Assembly (NCBI GenBank): GCA_031256975.1
Contig: JAIRPN010000005.1
Span: forward strand, 121,021 to 185,020
Length of the DNA: 64,000 nt
From: Verrucomicrobiales bacterium
Lineage (GTDB): Bacteria; Verrucomicrobiota; Verrucomicrobiia; Methylacidiphilales; JAAUTS01
Direction: 5' to 3'
The number at the start of each line of letters is the position of its first letter. The stretch's first letter is position 1. Both the position numbers and the translations under genes were made by a program. Below the pieces are notes generated by a model. The model was given only the letters and a program-made list of their open reading frames with translations. It did no database searches and was not told the origin of the DNA. Shown here piece by piece: positions 27,024-36,105 of this stretch.

Positions 27024-27980
27024 ATGCAGCGCCCAACCTTGCAGGATGTCGCCAAACTGGCCGGAGTCAGCCATATGACCGTCTCACGGGTGGTCAGAGG
27101 CACGCTAACAGTAAGTCCGTCCACCCGGGAAAAAGTCAACCGTGCCATTGCGGAATCGGGCTACAAGCCGGATCCGGTGCTTTCGTCCCTGGCCGCCTAC
27201 CGGAGCAAGGGAAGCGGACATGGCAATTTGCTGGCGTTTCTTGACCGCGACGGCACGGAATATTCGTCAAAGGTACTGGACGGCGTCATGCGGGAAGGCA
27301 GCCTGCTGGGCTATCGCACCGAACGATTTTCGCTGCCTCGCAATCCCAGCCACCAAAAGAAACTGACTCGCAGCCTGTTTCACCGCGGTGTGCGCGGGTT
27401 GTTATTCGGTCCGTCGGATTCCCCTTGGCAATTCGAGGACTGGGATTGGGATGAATTCGCCATGGTATCGCTGGGCGCTTTGTCACACGAACCGCCCATG
27501 CACGCGGTGGCGATGGATTATTTCGACGGGGCGGCGCAAGGCTGCCGGATGCTGCAACGCTCAGGCTGCCAGCGTCCGGCCTTAATCATCGAACCTGCGT
27601 TGGAAGACAGAACCGGCGGACGCTGGCTGGGCGGTTACTGCTCACAACGCATCGTTATCGGCAAGGGACTGGTTTACCGCGAATCACCTGCCGATGCGTC
27701 GGTACTAAAAAAATGGCTTCACCAGGAACGGGTCGACGGCATCCTGACCATTCACTGCGAAGTGTGTACAATTGCGCAAACCGCCGGCATTCGCACCGTA
27801 CTGCTGAACGATTTTGCCCGATTTAAAAATGTCCCCTACTATTCTCTCAGCCCCGGACAGATCGGCGCGGAAGGCGTGCGCCTGCTTCATTACTTGCTGC
27901 TGCGTCACGAATACGGCTTGCCGCCCGAGCCGAAAATAGTCGCCCTGCGCGGTTCCTGGGTATTTCCCGAAAAACCATGA
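27024..27980 (+). CDS. LacI/PurR-type transcriptional regulator
   Basis: 318 residues. An N-terminal helix-turn-helix with the LacI signature TLQDVAKLAGVSHMTVSRVV is followed by a hinge and a periplasmic-binding-protein-like sensor domain. The ATG at 27024 gives the usual spacing to the helix-turn-helix; the upstream ATG/TTG at 27003-27006 overlap the operator candidate and are less likely. Two operator-like sites frame the locus (27006 and 31776), suggesting control of itself and of the serine hydrolase/beta-propeller genes. LacI regulators usually respond to sugars; the effector here is unknown. Confidence 0.9.
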   Translation: MQRPTLQDVAKLAGVSHMTVSRVVRGTLTVSPSTREKVNRAIAESGYKPDPVLSSLAAYRSKGSGHGNLLAFLDRDGTEYSSKVLDGVMREGSLLGYRTERFSLPRNPSHQKKLTRSLFHRGVRGLLFGPSDSPWQFEDWDWDEFAMVSLGALSHEPPMHAVAMDYFDGAAQGCRMLQRSGCQRPALIIEPALEDRTGGRWLGGYCSQRIVIGKGLVYRESPADASVLKKWLHQERVDGILTIHCEVCTIAQTAGIRTVLLNDFARFKNVPYYSLSPGQIGAEGVRLLHYLLLRHEYGLPPEPKIVALRGSWVFPEKP

Positions 27981-27995
27981 TGTCCTGGCAATCGC

Positions 27996-30302
27996 TTATT
28001 CAGCCGCAACTTTCATCCCGTCGGCGACGGTTTGTAAAAAGTTACCGAGGTATTCATAGTAACTCGGACCACCCGTCGTGTAACGCGCCATGACAACAAT
28101 CAGCTCATGATCCGGCGCAATTCGCATTACGGCACCGGTAGCGGAACCATGGCCGAACACGTTTTTGCCGAGAGGCTCATGGCGGGTACCCTCTTTCGGA
28201 TCGCGCATCCAAGATATGCCGACGCCATACTCCAGCTTGCCGTCCTCCGCGTCCATGAACGGATTGTAACGCCCAATGGGAATCGGCAACAGCTTCGCAA
28301 AAGTCTCGCGGCTGAAATAACGCTTGCCGCCGTAAGCCCCTTCCTGCCGCAACATCTCCGCCACACGCGCCAAATCAATCGCCATGCAACGCAATCCGTA
28401 GCCGAGGTCAACAATGGTCGGTTTGTCCTGTCCGAGCGGCTCGAACAATCCTTCCCGCATGATGCGAAACGCGGGCTTGCCGGTGACATCTTCCATGACT
28501 TTGCCGGCGAGGTCGATGCCGAACCCGTTGTAATTTTCATACGCCATGTCGGACGCGGCGGTCTCGATCATCCACCGCGCCGGGGTATCCAAAAACGGAT
28601 TGGCCATGCCCTGCAATCCCATGTGGTAACGATGCAACTTGAGTCCCGTGGTATGGTTCATCAATTGCCGGACTGTTATGGCTTGGGCTCCGGTAGCGGG
28701 AAAATCCGGAAAATATTTCGACACGGGATCGTCCAATGACACCAGCCCCTGGTCAATAAAACGCCCCAACAAAACACCGGTATGCAACTTGGTGACCGAT
28801 GCGGTTTCCAGGCGCGAGGCAATCGTAAGCCGTCCGCCGGTTAATTCCTGCGGATCAACGCCGTCGTCCGTGTTGTCCCTGCTTCCGGAAAAAGCCTCGT
28901 GCAGTACAATCACGCCCCGTCGCGCCACCAAGGCGACAAAACCGTAACCGGTCTTTTCGCTCCACTCGGTCAACGACGCGCGCATTTTCTTCACGCTGCC
29001 CGGCTTGAATCCGGCTTCCGCCTCAGTACCGGCACGCAGCGCCGTCGCCGTGGAATCGGCCACTGGCGGCTGCAAATCCCGCACCGGCGGACGCTCCATC
29101 ACCTTGCGCCGCAGTTGCGTCAAATAAGCATGCACGTGACCGTACGGTGTTTCACGCCAAGCGCCGGCCGGCTCCTTGTCCAATGCCAACTCCGCCATGA
29201 ACATCGGCATTTCGTCCAGTGTGGAAGCTTCGTCCCGGCCAAACGACAGCGTCGCCTGCACCAAATTACGATGTGCGTCCCAAGCCGTGCGATCAAAGTC
29301 TCCATACGCCGGTTGCCACGCGAAAAAATCCTTCGCTCCCGGATTTCGCTCCGACCAGGCTATCCGTCTCCACCGGTACGCATCCTCCATCACAAATACC
29401 GGCACCACGCGACGAAACATCAAACCGTTCTTCGCCTTCGCTTCAGCATAAGCGCAATAAAAACCCGGCGTCTTCGCCTCGCTAACCTCGTTCAAATCCG
29501 CATCAAACCATCTTGTCTTGAACGTGCGAAGGTCCAACAACAACTCCGCCAACTCGGGATTCTCAAACACCAGTTCCGGCAGTTTCCCCGGCACAAGCAA
29601 CCGGCTCGAGTAAGGCGTCTTCACCGACAACGGCCGCTGCATAAAACGCTCGTTGCGCTCCCGCTTGACAACCAGCCCTTCATCGGTCAACCGCAGCGCC
29701 ATACCCCAGCCTGAGAGCGCCTGCTCCACCTTCACCGTCAGCCGGTTTATTCCCGGCCGGAGTTGCACCGAAAACTTATCCTCTTCCGGATTTACGCCAC
29801 GTCCTTCGTTCCGGTAAATTTCATACACCAATTCGCCGTTCAGCCAAATCTTGGCGTAATCGTCCGAACCGAAGTAACACGTCATTTTCCTGGCCCGGTC
29901 GGAACGGAGATTAACGAAAGCATAGGCAACAACATACTCGTTGGGAGAAAACGTTGTTTGCAAATCCAATTTTTTGCCCTTGATGATTTTCGCCGTCGCG
30001 CGCCAGGTGCCGCTGACTTCCACGACTGTGCCGGCGCTCACCCCGGCCCTGGCCTCGCCGCCCAAGGCTGGCAAATAATCCGCATCAAACCCGCCGCGCC
30101 GGGCACCGGCGGCCGCCGGTGCGGGATTGGGAAACGGCCCCAGCACCAGCGCTTCATTGACAATCAAATCGTCCGTCACCGTAAAGGTCGGCACGTCGTT
30201 GCTACTGTTTGTTCGTTTTCCCGACGCGTTTGCCGGTGCCGGCAAACACCACGATAACATTTGTGTCAGAAAAACAATTCTTGCGAAAAAACGGGGGTTC
30301 AT
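27996..30302 (-). CDS. Exported serine hydrolase with N-terminal carbohydrate-binding-like domain
   Basis: 768 residues with a signal peptide (to about residue 27) and a good ribosome-binding site (AAGGAC) before the ATG. Residues about 85-200 look like a galactose-binding or PA14-like beta-sandwich (YFGSDDYAKIWLNGELVY). The C-terminal 330 residues are a beta-lactamase-related domain with SVTK near residue 500, YNG in YENYNGFG, and HGS in FGHGSATGA. The architecture suggests an extracytoplasmic esterase or amidase acting on a glycan. It lies 43 bp after the propeller gene and converges on the LacI regulator. Confidence 0.8.
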   Translation of the reverse strand: MNPRFFARIVFLTQMLSWCLPAPANASGKRTNSSNDVPTFTVTDDLIVNEALVLGPFPNPAPAAAGARRGGFDADYLPALGGEARAGVSAGTVVEVSGTWRATAKIIKGKKLDLQTTFSPNEYVVAYAFVNLRSDRARKMTCYFGSDDYAKIWLNGELVYEIYRNEGRGVNPEEDKFSVQLRPGINRLTVKVEQALSGWGMALRLTDEGLVVKRERNERFMQRPLSVKTPYSSRLLVPGKLPELVFENPELAELLLDLRTFKTRWFDADLNEVSEAKTPGFYCAYAEAKAKNGLMFRRVVPVFVMEDAYRWRRIAWSERNPGAKDFFAWQPAYGDFDRTAWDAHRNLVQATLSFGRDEASTLDEMPMFMAELALDKEPAGAWRETPYGHVHAYLTQLRRKVMERPPVRDLQPPVADSTATALRAGTEAEAGFKPGSVKKMRASLTEWSEKTGYGFVALVARRGVIVLHEAFSGSRDNTDDGVDPQELTGGRLTIASRLETASVTKLHTGVLLGRFIDQGLVSLDDPVSKYFPDFPATGAQAITVRQLMNHTTGLKLHRYHMGLQGMANPFLDTPARWMIETAASDMAYENYNGFGIDLAGKVMEDVTGKPAFRIMREGLFEPLGQDKPTIVDLGYGLRCMAIDLARVAEMLRQEGAYGGKRYFSRETFAKLLPIPIGRYNPFMDAEDGKLEYGVGISWMRDPKEGTRHEPLGKNVFGHGSATGAVMRIAPDHELIVVMARYTTGGPSYYEYLGNFLQTVADGMKVAAE

Positions 30303-30345
30303 ATTTTTGTCCTTCTTGTTCCTTTTTGTTTAACAATAAAAAAAC

Positions 30346-31731
30346 TCATGTGTAATGCAGTTGCGCCGTGGCATTGCACTTGGCGCCCGCAACGACTCGT
30401 ACCCAATGAGCGCTAAAGCCATCCTGAAACACGTGCGGAACATAGCCGCGCGCGGGAACTTTGACGGTCAGGTATTTCTTCCATGCGCCGTCGCCTTGGA
30501 AATCAATCTCGATATCAAAGCCCACCGGCTTGTTCGAGTCATGACTCAGGTGCAGAACTTTTTTGTCGAAGCCGGTCATCAAATACGGATCCGACTCCTC
30601 ACCAGTCCGCACCGGCGTGTTCCACCACGGCCCGCCCCAGCCTTTGGGTTTGCCGAGTTTCCATAAATCGTCCGTGCGGCCAAACCACAACCCGGATTGC
30701 GGTTCCGCGCATTGCAGATTACCGCCGCTTTCGTGGCTGGCATTGTCAGCGCCAATGACCATCATGCCTTTCCACGAACAAAAATCCCCGTGCACCCACA
30801 AATGCGTGGAGATCGGACGGATTCCCCAAATTCGGTTACCGTAAGCCCACGGTGACAATTCGTAAAACATCCCGTGATGATCCATCAGCAACCGTTCATG
30901 CTCCACCGAACGGATGCGCGGCCATTCGGTCTGCCATTTGTGATCGAAACAATGCGAGGCCTTTGGCAAACGATAGGTTCGCCAGGTTTGGTCCGGTGTG
31001 GTAAATACCTTCAAGATTGCCGACGCACGGTCCCAGCCGGTGACGAAAATGGTGTTGCCATACCAACCAAGTCCGCCGATGCCGACAAATGGCTTGCGCT
31101 CTAATACCGTCCATTTTTTACCGTCAAACTCCGCCAGCGTGCCTTCGCTTTGCTGTCCAAGAAAATCCGGCTCGCTGTAATCATTGTTCGCCACCACCAA
31201 GCGTCCACCCTCGGTGTAGCAATCCTTGAAATGGCATTTCATTTCCCCGGGCGTGTCGAGCGCCTTGGTTAAATCGAACAGCAACTTGATTTTCAAGGTC
31301 TTGACATTCAGCTCGAACAATTCCCCTTCCATACCCAGCATGTACACCAGGTTATCGGGATTGCTCAAATGCCGCGCCGTGCCGCAAATCCGGACATCAA
31401 TCAACTCCTTCACCGTGCGCACGCGATGTTTCGTATCGATAAGGTGCGGCCCGATAATCAATTGACCGGAGGGATGATGGACAAACCGGTTTGCGTAAGT
31501 TCCATCAACCGCTCGGGGGTGCCGGGTCATTTGAAAATTTTCGTCAATCACCCGGAGCCCGGAACCGGTACCGGTCCAGCTCCGGTGGGAAACGTAATTG
31601 AGCACATATAACTTACCCAGCCATGGCATCAGGCAACCCACGCCAATCTCGCTGCGCGGCGGCCCGAAATCCGCGACTTGTGCCAGGGAGGGAACCACAC
31701 CGGAAAAATTAAGCGGTAATTTCGTGTCCAT
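30346..31731 (-). CDS. Unknown protein, probable beta-propeller
   Basis: 461 residues without a clear signal peptide. Repeated blade-like segments (for example RLVVANNDYSEPDF, KLYVLNYVSHRSW, NLVYMLGMEGELFELNV) suggest a beta-propeller. I do not recognise a catalytic motif. Located directly upstream of the serine hydrolase on the same strand with a 43 bp gap, and downstream of an operator-like site at 31776, so it is probably the first gene of a LacI-controlled operon. A role in glycan sensing or degradation is only a guess. Confidence 0.6.
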   Translation of the reverse strand: MDTKLPLNFSGVVPSLAQVADFGPPRSEIGVGCLMPWLGKLYVLNYVSHRSWTGTGSGLRVIDENFQMTRHPRAVDGTYANRFVHHPSGQLIIGPHLIDTKHRVRTVKELIDVRICGTARHLSNPDNLVYMLGMEGELFELNVKTLKIKLLFDLTKALDTPGEMKCHFKDCYTEGGRLVVANNDYSEPDFLGQQSEGTLAEFDGKKWTVLERKPFVGIGGLGWYGNTIFVTGWDRASAILKVFTTPDQTWRTYRLPKASHCFDHKWQTEWPRIRSVEHERLLMDHHGMFYELSPWAYGNRIWGIRPISTHLWVHGDFCSWKGMMVIGADNASHESGGNLQCAEPQSGLWFGRTDDLWKLGKPKGWGGPWWNTPVRTGEESDPYLMTGFDKKVLHLSHDSNKPVGFDIEIDFQGDGAWKKYLTVKVPARGYVPHVFQDGFSAHWVRVVAGAKCNATAQLHYT

Positions 31732-31775
31732 GCAGCGACACTAGTCACGGTCCAAGGGCTGCCAAGCCTACGAAA

Positions 31776-31791
31776 ATGTTCATAGTAACAT
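31776..31791. promoter_or_regulatory. Candidate LacI operator (copy 2)
   Basis: ATGTTCATAGTAACAT, one base different from 27006-27021, with GCCAAG at 31761-31766 and the same 9 bp gap. It lies between the divergent propeller gene (start 31731) and M20 peptidase (start 31845), so it could repress either. The propeller gene is favoured because it and its downstream neighbour lie next to the regulator. Confidence 0.7.
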
Positions 31792-31844
31792 CATTTCCGG
31801 AGATTTGCGCCTGACTTTGCCTGATTCCATGATTAAATAACCGG

Positions 31845-32990
31845 ATGACCATTAGCGGAATGACACCCACGGCGAAACTGTTGCAACAGCTGGTGCGAAT
31901 CCCCAGTGTCAATCCCGAAGGCAATCCCGGTGTCGCCAATCCCGGCGAACAGGCTTGCGCCGAGTTTATCGCCAAGTTTTTACGCCAAGCCGGCGCTAAT
32001 GTTCAACTTCAACCTGTCTTTAAAAACCGTCCGAACGTCATCGGCGTTTTCAAACCCAAGGGCAAAATCAACACCCGTTTGCTGTTAGCACCTCACACCG
32101 ACACGGTCAGCGTGCTCGGCATGAGCATCGACCCCTTCGCCGCCAAAGTCAAAGGCGGGAAACTGTATGGCCGCGGCGCTTCCGACACCAAGGGGCCAAT
32201 GGCGGCCATGTTGCAAGCGGTCAAAGAATTCTTCGTTAGCGATACTTTTAAAAACAGCGGATTGGAAATTACCTTCGTCGGCCTGATGGGTGAGGAAGCC
32301 GGCAACTATGGAGCACACGCCTGGGCAAAAAAATGCCCGGCTTACGACCTCGCCATTATCGGCGAGCCCACCGATTTCAAAATCGTCCACGCCCACAAAG
32401 GCTGCGCCTGGCTCAAGTTCAGCACCAAGGGCAGGGCCGTCCATGCCTCCACCCCCGCTAATGGCAGGAACGCCATCAATGCCATGTTGCCGGTGCTGGC
32501 TTATGTCGAAACCATTTTATCGAAAAAAATCAGCTCGTTCACCCACCGGCAACTCGGCGCTTCCACCATCGTCGCCACCGTCATTCACGGCGGCAGCAAA
32601 ACCAACATCATTCCCGATCACTGTGAAATCGAAGTGGATTTGCGTTTCACCCCCAATCTGACCGTCAACAAGGTGCTGGGCTTCATTCGTCAGGACCTCA
32701 AGCAAGCGGGACTGGATGCCACGGTTAGCGTCATCAGCAGTTCCTCCGCTTTGCATACCGACGCCAATCACCAATTGATCAAAAAAATCTTGCCGCACAG
32801 CAAGGGATTAACAACCGCCCCGTGGTTCTGCGATGCCGCCATCTTCGGCTTGCGCGGCATTCCCTCCGTGGCCCTCGGCCCCGGCTCCATCAAGCAGGCC
32901 CACACCGCCGATGAATTTATCAAGCTTGCCGATTTGGAAAAGGGCAAGGACGGTTACCTGCAAATCCTGCGTGCGTTGGCCGTCCGCTAA
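31845..32990 (+). CDS. M20 family metallopeptidase (ArgE/DapE-like)
   Basis: 381 residues. Zn-dependent deacylase or dipeptidase family. Metal and catalytic residues are H84 and D86 in APHTDTVSV, D114 in GRGASDTKG, E150/E151 in LMGEEAGN, the Glu in IIGEPTDF, and a late His in IKQAHTADE. ArgE removes acetyl from acetylornithine and DapE desuccinylates a lysine precursor; sequence alone does not separate these from general M20 deacylases. Start at 31845 or the in-frame ATG at 31860; a TTAGCG word lies between them. Confidence 0.88.
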   Translation: MTISGMTPTAKLLQQLVRIPSVNPEGNPGVANPGEQACAEFIAKFLRQAGANVQLQPVFKNRPNVIGVFKPKGKINTRLLLAPHTDTVSVLGMSIDPFAAKVKGGKLYGRGASDTKGPMAAMLQAVKEFFVSDTFKNSGLEITFVGLMGEEAGNYGAHAWAKKCPAYDLAIIGEPTDFKIVHAHKGCAWLKFSTKGRAVHASTPANGRNAINAMLPVLAYVETILSKKISSFTHRQLGASTIVATVIHGGSKTNIIPDHCEIEVDLRFTPNLTVNKVLGFIRQDLKQAGLDATVSVISSSSALHTDANHQLIKKILPHSKGLTTAPWFCDAAIFGLRGIPSVALGPGSIKQAHTADEFIKLADLEKGKDGYLQILRALAVR

Positions 32991-33000
32991 CGACCATCCT

Positions 33001-33330
33001 TTATTTCTTCTGAATAATCACCGCCGTGCCGTAGCACAACACTTCCGTGGCGGAGGATTGGGCATTGCCGACATCCGATGCATCATAGCGCACCCCCACA
33101 ATCGCATTGGCGCCGAGTTCCGCCGCATGGGCCAGCATGGAATCATAGGCATGCTGGCGGGCCTGCTCACACATTTCGGTATAGGAACCAATCTGCCCGC
33201 CGATGATGAATTTTAGTCCGCCCAGGATGCCCTGGGAAATGGTGGGGGCGCGCACGATGATGCCGCGCACCAAACCCTTGTATTCAACGATGTTATAACC
33301 CTCGATATCAAACGTGGTCGTGATAAACAT
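33001..33330 (-). CDS. YbjQ/UPF0145 family protein
   Basis: 109 residues from ATG 33330, which gives the family's N-terminus MFITTTFDIEGYNIVEYKG; further upstream in the frame is unlikely coding because it crosses a pair of inverted TTAGCG words. The family is a small pentameric beta-barrel-like protein of uncertain role, sometimes called heavy-metal-binding. The HAAELGANAIVGVRYD segment is the conserved core. Divergent from marC. Confidence 0.88.
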   Translation of the reverse strand: MFITTTFDIEGYNIVEYKGLVRGIIVRAPTISQGILGGLKFIIGGQIGSYTEMCEQARQHAYDSMLAHAAELGANAIVGVRYDASDVGNAQSSATEVLCYGTAVIIQKK

Positions 33331-33349
33331 AATGCCGCAGTCTGGCGCG

Positions 33350-33386
33350 TCGCTAACCGCCAAGTCAAGAATTTCACGGTTAGCGA
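33350..33386. repeat. Inverted pair of the TTAGCG word between ybjQ-like and marC-like genes
   Basis: TCGCTAACCG (33350-33359) and CGGTTAGCGA (33377-33386) are perfect 10 bp arms around a 17 bp loop. No T-tract follows, so it is not a typical terminator. It lies upstream of both divergent genes. Confidence 0.75.
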
Positions 33387-33435
33387 TAACCATTATTCCA
33401 TTGCCGCACCGCCTGGCTGGGCTAAACTGAACCCT

Positions 33436-34134
33436 GTGAACCTGGAACATTTCATCAGCGTGTTTTTTGTGGGTATTGTCGGCTTGTTCCCGATCGTCAA
33501 TCCCTTCAGCACCATCCCGGTTTTCCTGTCGTTAACCGGCGGCATGAGCAACAAGGAGCGTGAAAAAATCGCCCTGCGCAGCAGTATCTGGGCAGGCAGC
33601 ATCATGCTGACCTTCTTTTTCATCGGCACGCTGATCCTGTCCTTCCTCGGCATTTCGCTGGACGCCGTGCGGGCGGCGGGCGGCCTGATTGTCACCTTCA
33701 TCGGCTTCCGCATGTTGTTTGAGATCAGTTCCTCCCCGTCGCATGACACGCCCGGACAGCCCACCGACCATGGCAAAATTGATCCCTCACTGGTACCCTT
33801 GGCCATTCCGAGCATGGCGGGCCCCGGCACACTGTCGATCATCATGACCGGCTCGGCGCAAATCGCCCAGGTGCAGGGCTGGACCCGCAAGCTGATCGAC
33901 TATCTGGTCGTCGTCCTGGTGGTGCTCACCATCAGCGTCAGTTGCTGGCTGATTCTGCGCGCCTCGATCCGCATTTCGCGCACCCTCGGTTCCAGCGGCC
34001 TCGAGGCCTTCAAGAAAATCATGGGCTTTCTGCTGATCTGTCTTGGCGTGCAGTTTTTTGCCAATGGCTGCCTTGGCTTTGTGGAAAATGCCGGAAAACC
34101 CACCCCGCCCGCCCAGGAACAAACTATCCCATGA
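33436..34134 (+). CDS. MarC family integral membrane protein
   Basis: 232 residues from GTG 33436. Six hydrophobic segments with the family start HFISVFFVGIVGLFPIVNPF, the central GGLIVTFIGFRML, and the second-repeat PLAIPSMAGPG. MarC/YhgN proteins are inner-membrane proteins whose transport function is not settled (the NAAT designation suggests amino acids). The next gene starts on an ATGA overlap with its stop. Confidence 0.92.
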   Translation: MNLEHFISVFFVGIVGLFPIVNPFSTIPVFLSLTGGMSNKEREKIALRSSIWAGSIMLTFFFIGTLILSFLGISLDAVRAAGGLIVTFIGFRMLFEISSSPSHDTPGQPTDHGKIDPSLVPLAIPSMAGPGTLSIIMTGSAQIAQVQGWTRKLIDYLVVVLVVLTISVSCWLILRASIRISRTLGSSGLEAFKKIMGFLLICLGVQFFANGCLGFVENAGKPTPPAQEQTIP

Positions 34135-34517
34135 TCACCATCGCCAACGTCACCAATATCAACGAGGCTTATCTGGTCAAATCACGGCTTGAAGCCGAGG
34201 GTATCAACACGTTTATCCCGGACGAAAACACCTCGCAAATCCAGCCGGTCTGGAACAGCGCCATCGGCGGCGTGCGCATCCAGGTCGCTAACGACGATGT
34301 CGAAGACGCCAAATTGGTGCTCAAGGATTACTACCAACAACAGCAGCAAATCGTCACCCCTGCCTGCCCGAGTTGCGGCAGCCACAATACCGCCCGCGAT
34401 TTTTCCACCCACAACTGGGCCAAAGCCATCGTGGTCATGCTCGGCATTCCCCTCCCGTTCAAGAATCAATTGCTCTGCCGCGACTGCGGTCATAAATGGC
34501 AGGAAAAATCCTCCTGA
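34131..34517 (+). CDS. DUF2007 protein with C-terminal zinc ribbon
   Basis: 128 residues. The N-terminal 65 residues fit the DUF2007 (putative signal-transducing) fold, with INEAYLVKSRLEAEGI and VRIQVANDDVEDAKLVL. The C-terminus has two Cys pairs, CPSC and CRDC, forming a zinc ribbon, separated by a hydrophobic stretch (AIVVMLGIPLP). Translationally coupled to marC by an ATGA overlap. Function unknown. An intrinsic terminator follows. Confidence 0.8.
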   Translation: MITIANVTNINEAYLVKSRLEAEGINTFIPDENTSQIQPVWNSAIGGVRIQVANDDVEDAKLVLKDYYQQQQQIVTPACPSCGSHNTARDFSTHNWAKAIVVMLGIPLPFKNQLLCRDCGHKWQEKSS

Positions 34518-34551
34518 ACTGTTCAGCTTTTTTCGAACAGTCGGCTTTTTT
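34518..34551 (+). terminator. Intrinsic terminator after the marC-DUF2007 unit
   Basis: ACTGTTC (34518-34524) pairs with GAACAGT (34535-34541), followed by CGGCTTTTTT. Starts right after the stop at 34517. Confidence 0.75.
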
Positions 34552-34611
34552 AAAAAATTAAACCGCTAATGGCGAGATACTTACGGTCTCTTCCTTTATT
34601 GTAACAAAAAT

Positions 34612-34639
34612 TTGACAATCCCCCCGTTGCCACTACTTT
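34612..34639 (+). promoter_or_regulatory. Possible sigma-70 promoter for the KamA-like gene
   Basis: TTGACA (34612-34617), 16 bp spacer, TACTTT (34634-34639), 30 bp before the proposed start. The -10 match is weak. Confidence 0.4.
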
Positions 34640-34669
34640 TCTATCAGTAATCATAAGAAAGCCGCAACC

Positions 34670-35833
34670 TTGAGTAAAATTAATTTCACTGCATCGTATC
34701 CCGGCTATTGGCACGACGTTTCACCAGAAAACTGGAATAACTGGACTTGGCAATTGCGCAACCGCGTCGGCACGCTCGAACAACTCGAGCAACACATGAC
34801 GCTAACACCCGAGGAACGCGCCGGCACTTTGCTGACCGGCAGCAAGCTCGCGCTTGGCATCACGCCGCACTTTTTCAACCTGATCGATATCAATGATCCG
34901 CATTGCCCGATCCGGCGACAGGTCGTGCCGCGGCTGGAGGAATCCTCCTACGCTCCCGACGAGATGGCCGACCCTTGCGGCGAGGACGGCAATATGCCGG
35001 TGCCCGGCCTGGTGCACCGTTACCCCGACCGCGTGCTGTTCCTGGTCACCGACCGTTGTGCTTCCTATTGCCGTTACTGCACCCGCAGCCGCGTCGTTAG
35101 CGGCGTCGGCGAACAGGAACTGGAAACCGATTTCGAGGAAGCCTTCCGCTACCTCGAACAACACGAGGAAATCCGCGACGTGCTGTTTAGCGGCGGCGAT
35201 CCCTTGCTGCTGTCCGACACCAAGCTCGAGCAAATCCTCTCCCGCGTCCGCGCCATCCCGCACATCCAATTTGTGCGCATCGGCTCCCGCGTGCCGATCT
35301 TCCTGCCGCAACGCATCACGCCCGAACTCTGCGCGATGCTGAAAAAATATCATCCGTTGTGGATCAGCGTGCACACCAATCACCCGAAAGAACTGACCAC
35401 CGAGGTTCGCGATGCCCTGGGCCGCCTCGCCGACGCGGGCATACCCCTCGGCAATCAGGCTGTGTTATTGAAAGGCGTCAACAACGACGCCAAGGTGCTC
35501 ACGGAATTGTTTCAAAAACTGCTGATGTGCCGCGTCCGCCCGTACTATTTGTACCAATGCGACCTGATCCGCGGTTCCGCCCACCTGCGCACCAGCATCC
35601 AGGAAGGCTTGGACTTGATGAACCAGATTCGCGGTTACACCACCGGTTACGCCGTGCCGCAATACGTGGTCGACGGCCCCGGCGGCGGCGGCAAGATTCC
35701 GCTCAACCCGAACTACATCGTGGCCAAAACCGAGGACCGTTTCGTCCTGCGCAATTACAAGGGCGATATCTACGAATACCCCGAGCAAAGCCCGGAACCC
35801 GCCATCCTGCAACACGGTCGCTGGAAGGATTAA
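34670..35833 (+). CDS. KamA family radical SAM protein (lysine 2,3-aminomutase-like)
   Basis: 387 residues from TTG 34670. The radical SAM cluster motif is C130-x3-C134-x2-C137 (DRCASYCRYCTRSR). FSGGDPLLLS is the SAM-binding GGDP-like motif, and the C-terminal YVVDGPGGGGKIPL matches PLP-binding aminomutases. EpmB-type relatives modify EF-P; full-length KamA enzymes make beta-lysine. Length fits the KamA class, with a shorter N-terminus. Start choice is uncertain because no better ATG exists near the N-terminus. Confidence 0.87.
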   Translation: MSKINFTASYPGYWHDVSPENWNNWTWQLRNRVGTLEQLEQHMTLTPEERAGTLLTGSKLALGITPHFFNLIDINDPHCPIRRQVVPRLEESSYAPDEMADPCGEDGNMPVPGLVHRYPDRVLFLVTDRCASYCRYCTRSRVVSGVGEQELETDFEEAFRYLEQHEEIRDVLFSGGDPLLLSDTKLEQILSRVRAIPHIQFVRIGSRVPIFLPQRITPELCAMLKKYHPLWISVHTNHPKELTTEVRDALGRLADAGIPLGNQAVLLKGVNNDAKVLTELFQKLLMCRVRPYYLYQCDLIRGSAHLRTSIQEGLDLMNQIRGYTTGYAVPQYVVDGPGGGGKIPLNPNYIVAKTEDRFVLRNYKGDIYEYPEQSPEPAILQHGRWKD

Positions 35834-35883
35834 CCAACCTTTGCAACCTTGTCATTAGCGTCACTTGTTGATATTTTGGCAAC

Positions 35884-36105
35884 GTGGATCAAAAAGCAAC
35901 ACTTCCTCCGGAACTCGAAAAATTTTGGCGCATCGATGACGGTCTGACCGCCTGCCAGCGCGCCGAGGCTTACGGCATCGATTTATCCTTGCTTGAGGAA
36001 AATTTGCGCCTTACCCCTCTGGAACGTATTCGTCGCAACGACTCTATCGTCAATGAATTGAATTCCTTGCGGAATAAATTCACCATCGCCCATGCAAGAT
36101 CTTGA
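35884..36105 (+). CDS. Small protein paired with a nucleotidyltransferase-like gene
   Basis: 73 residues from GTG 35884. Contains LRLTPLERIRRNDSIVNELNSLR, a helical pattern found in small proteins encoded just before nucleotidyltransferase-like genes. It overlaps the next gene by 14 bp, suggesting a two-protein unit (possible antitoxin/toxin pair or adaptor). No other domain is visible. Confidence 0.6.
   Translation: MDQKATLPPELEKFWRIDDGLTACQRAEAYGIDLSLLEENLRLTPLERIRRNDSIVNELNSLRNKFTIAHARS

Noticed and set aside
28040..28065. Third operator-like sequence (TTCATAGTAAC)
   Set aside because: It lies within the coding end of the serine hydrolase and lacks both the full palindrome and the GCCAAG at 9 bp.
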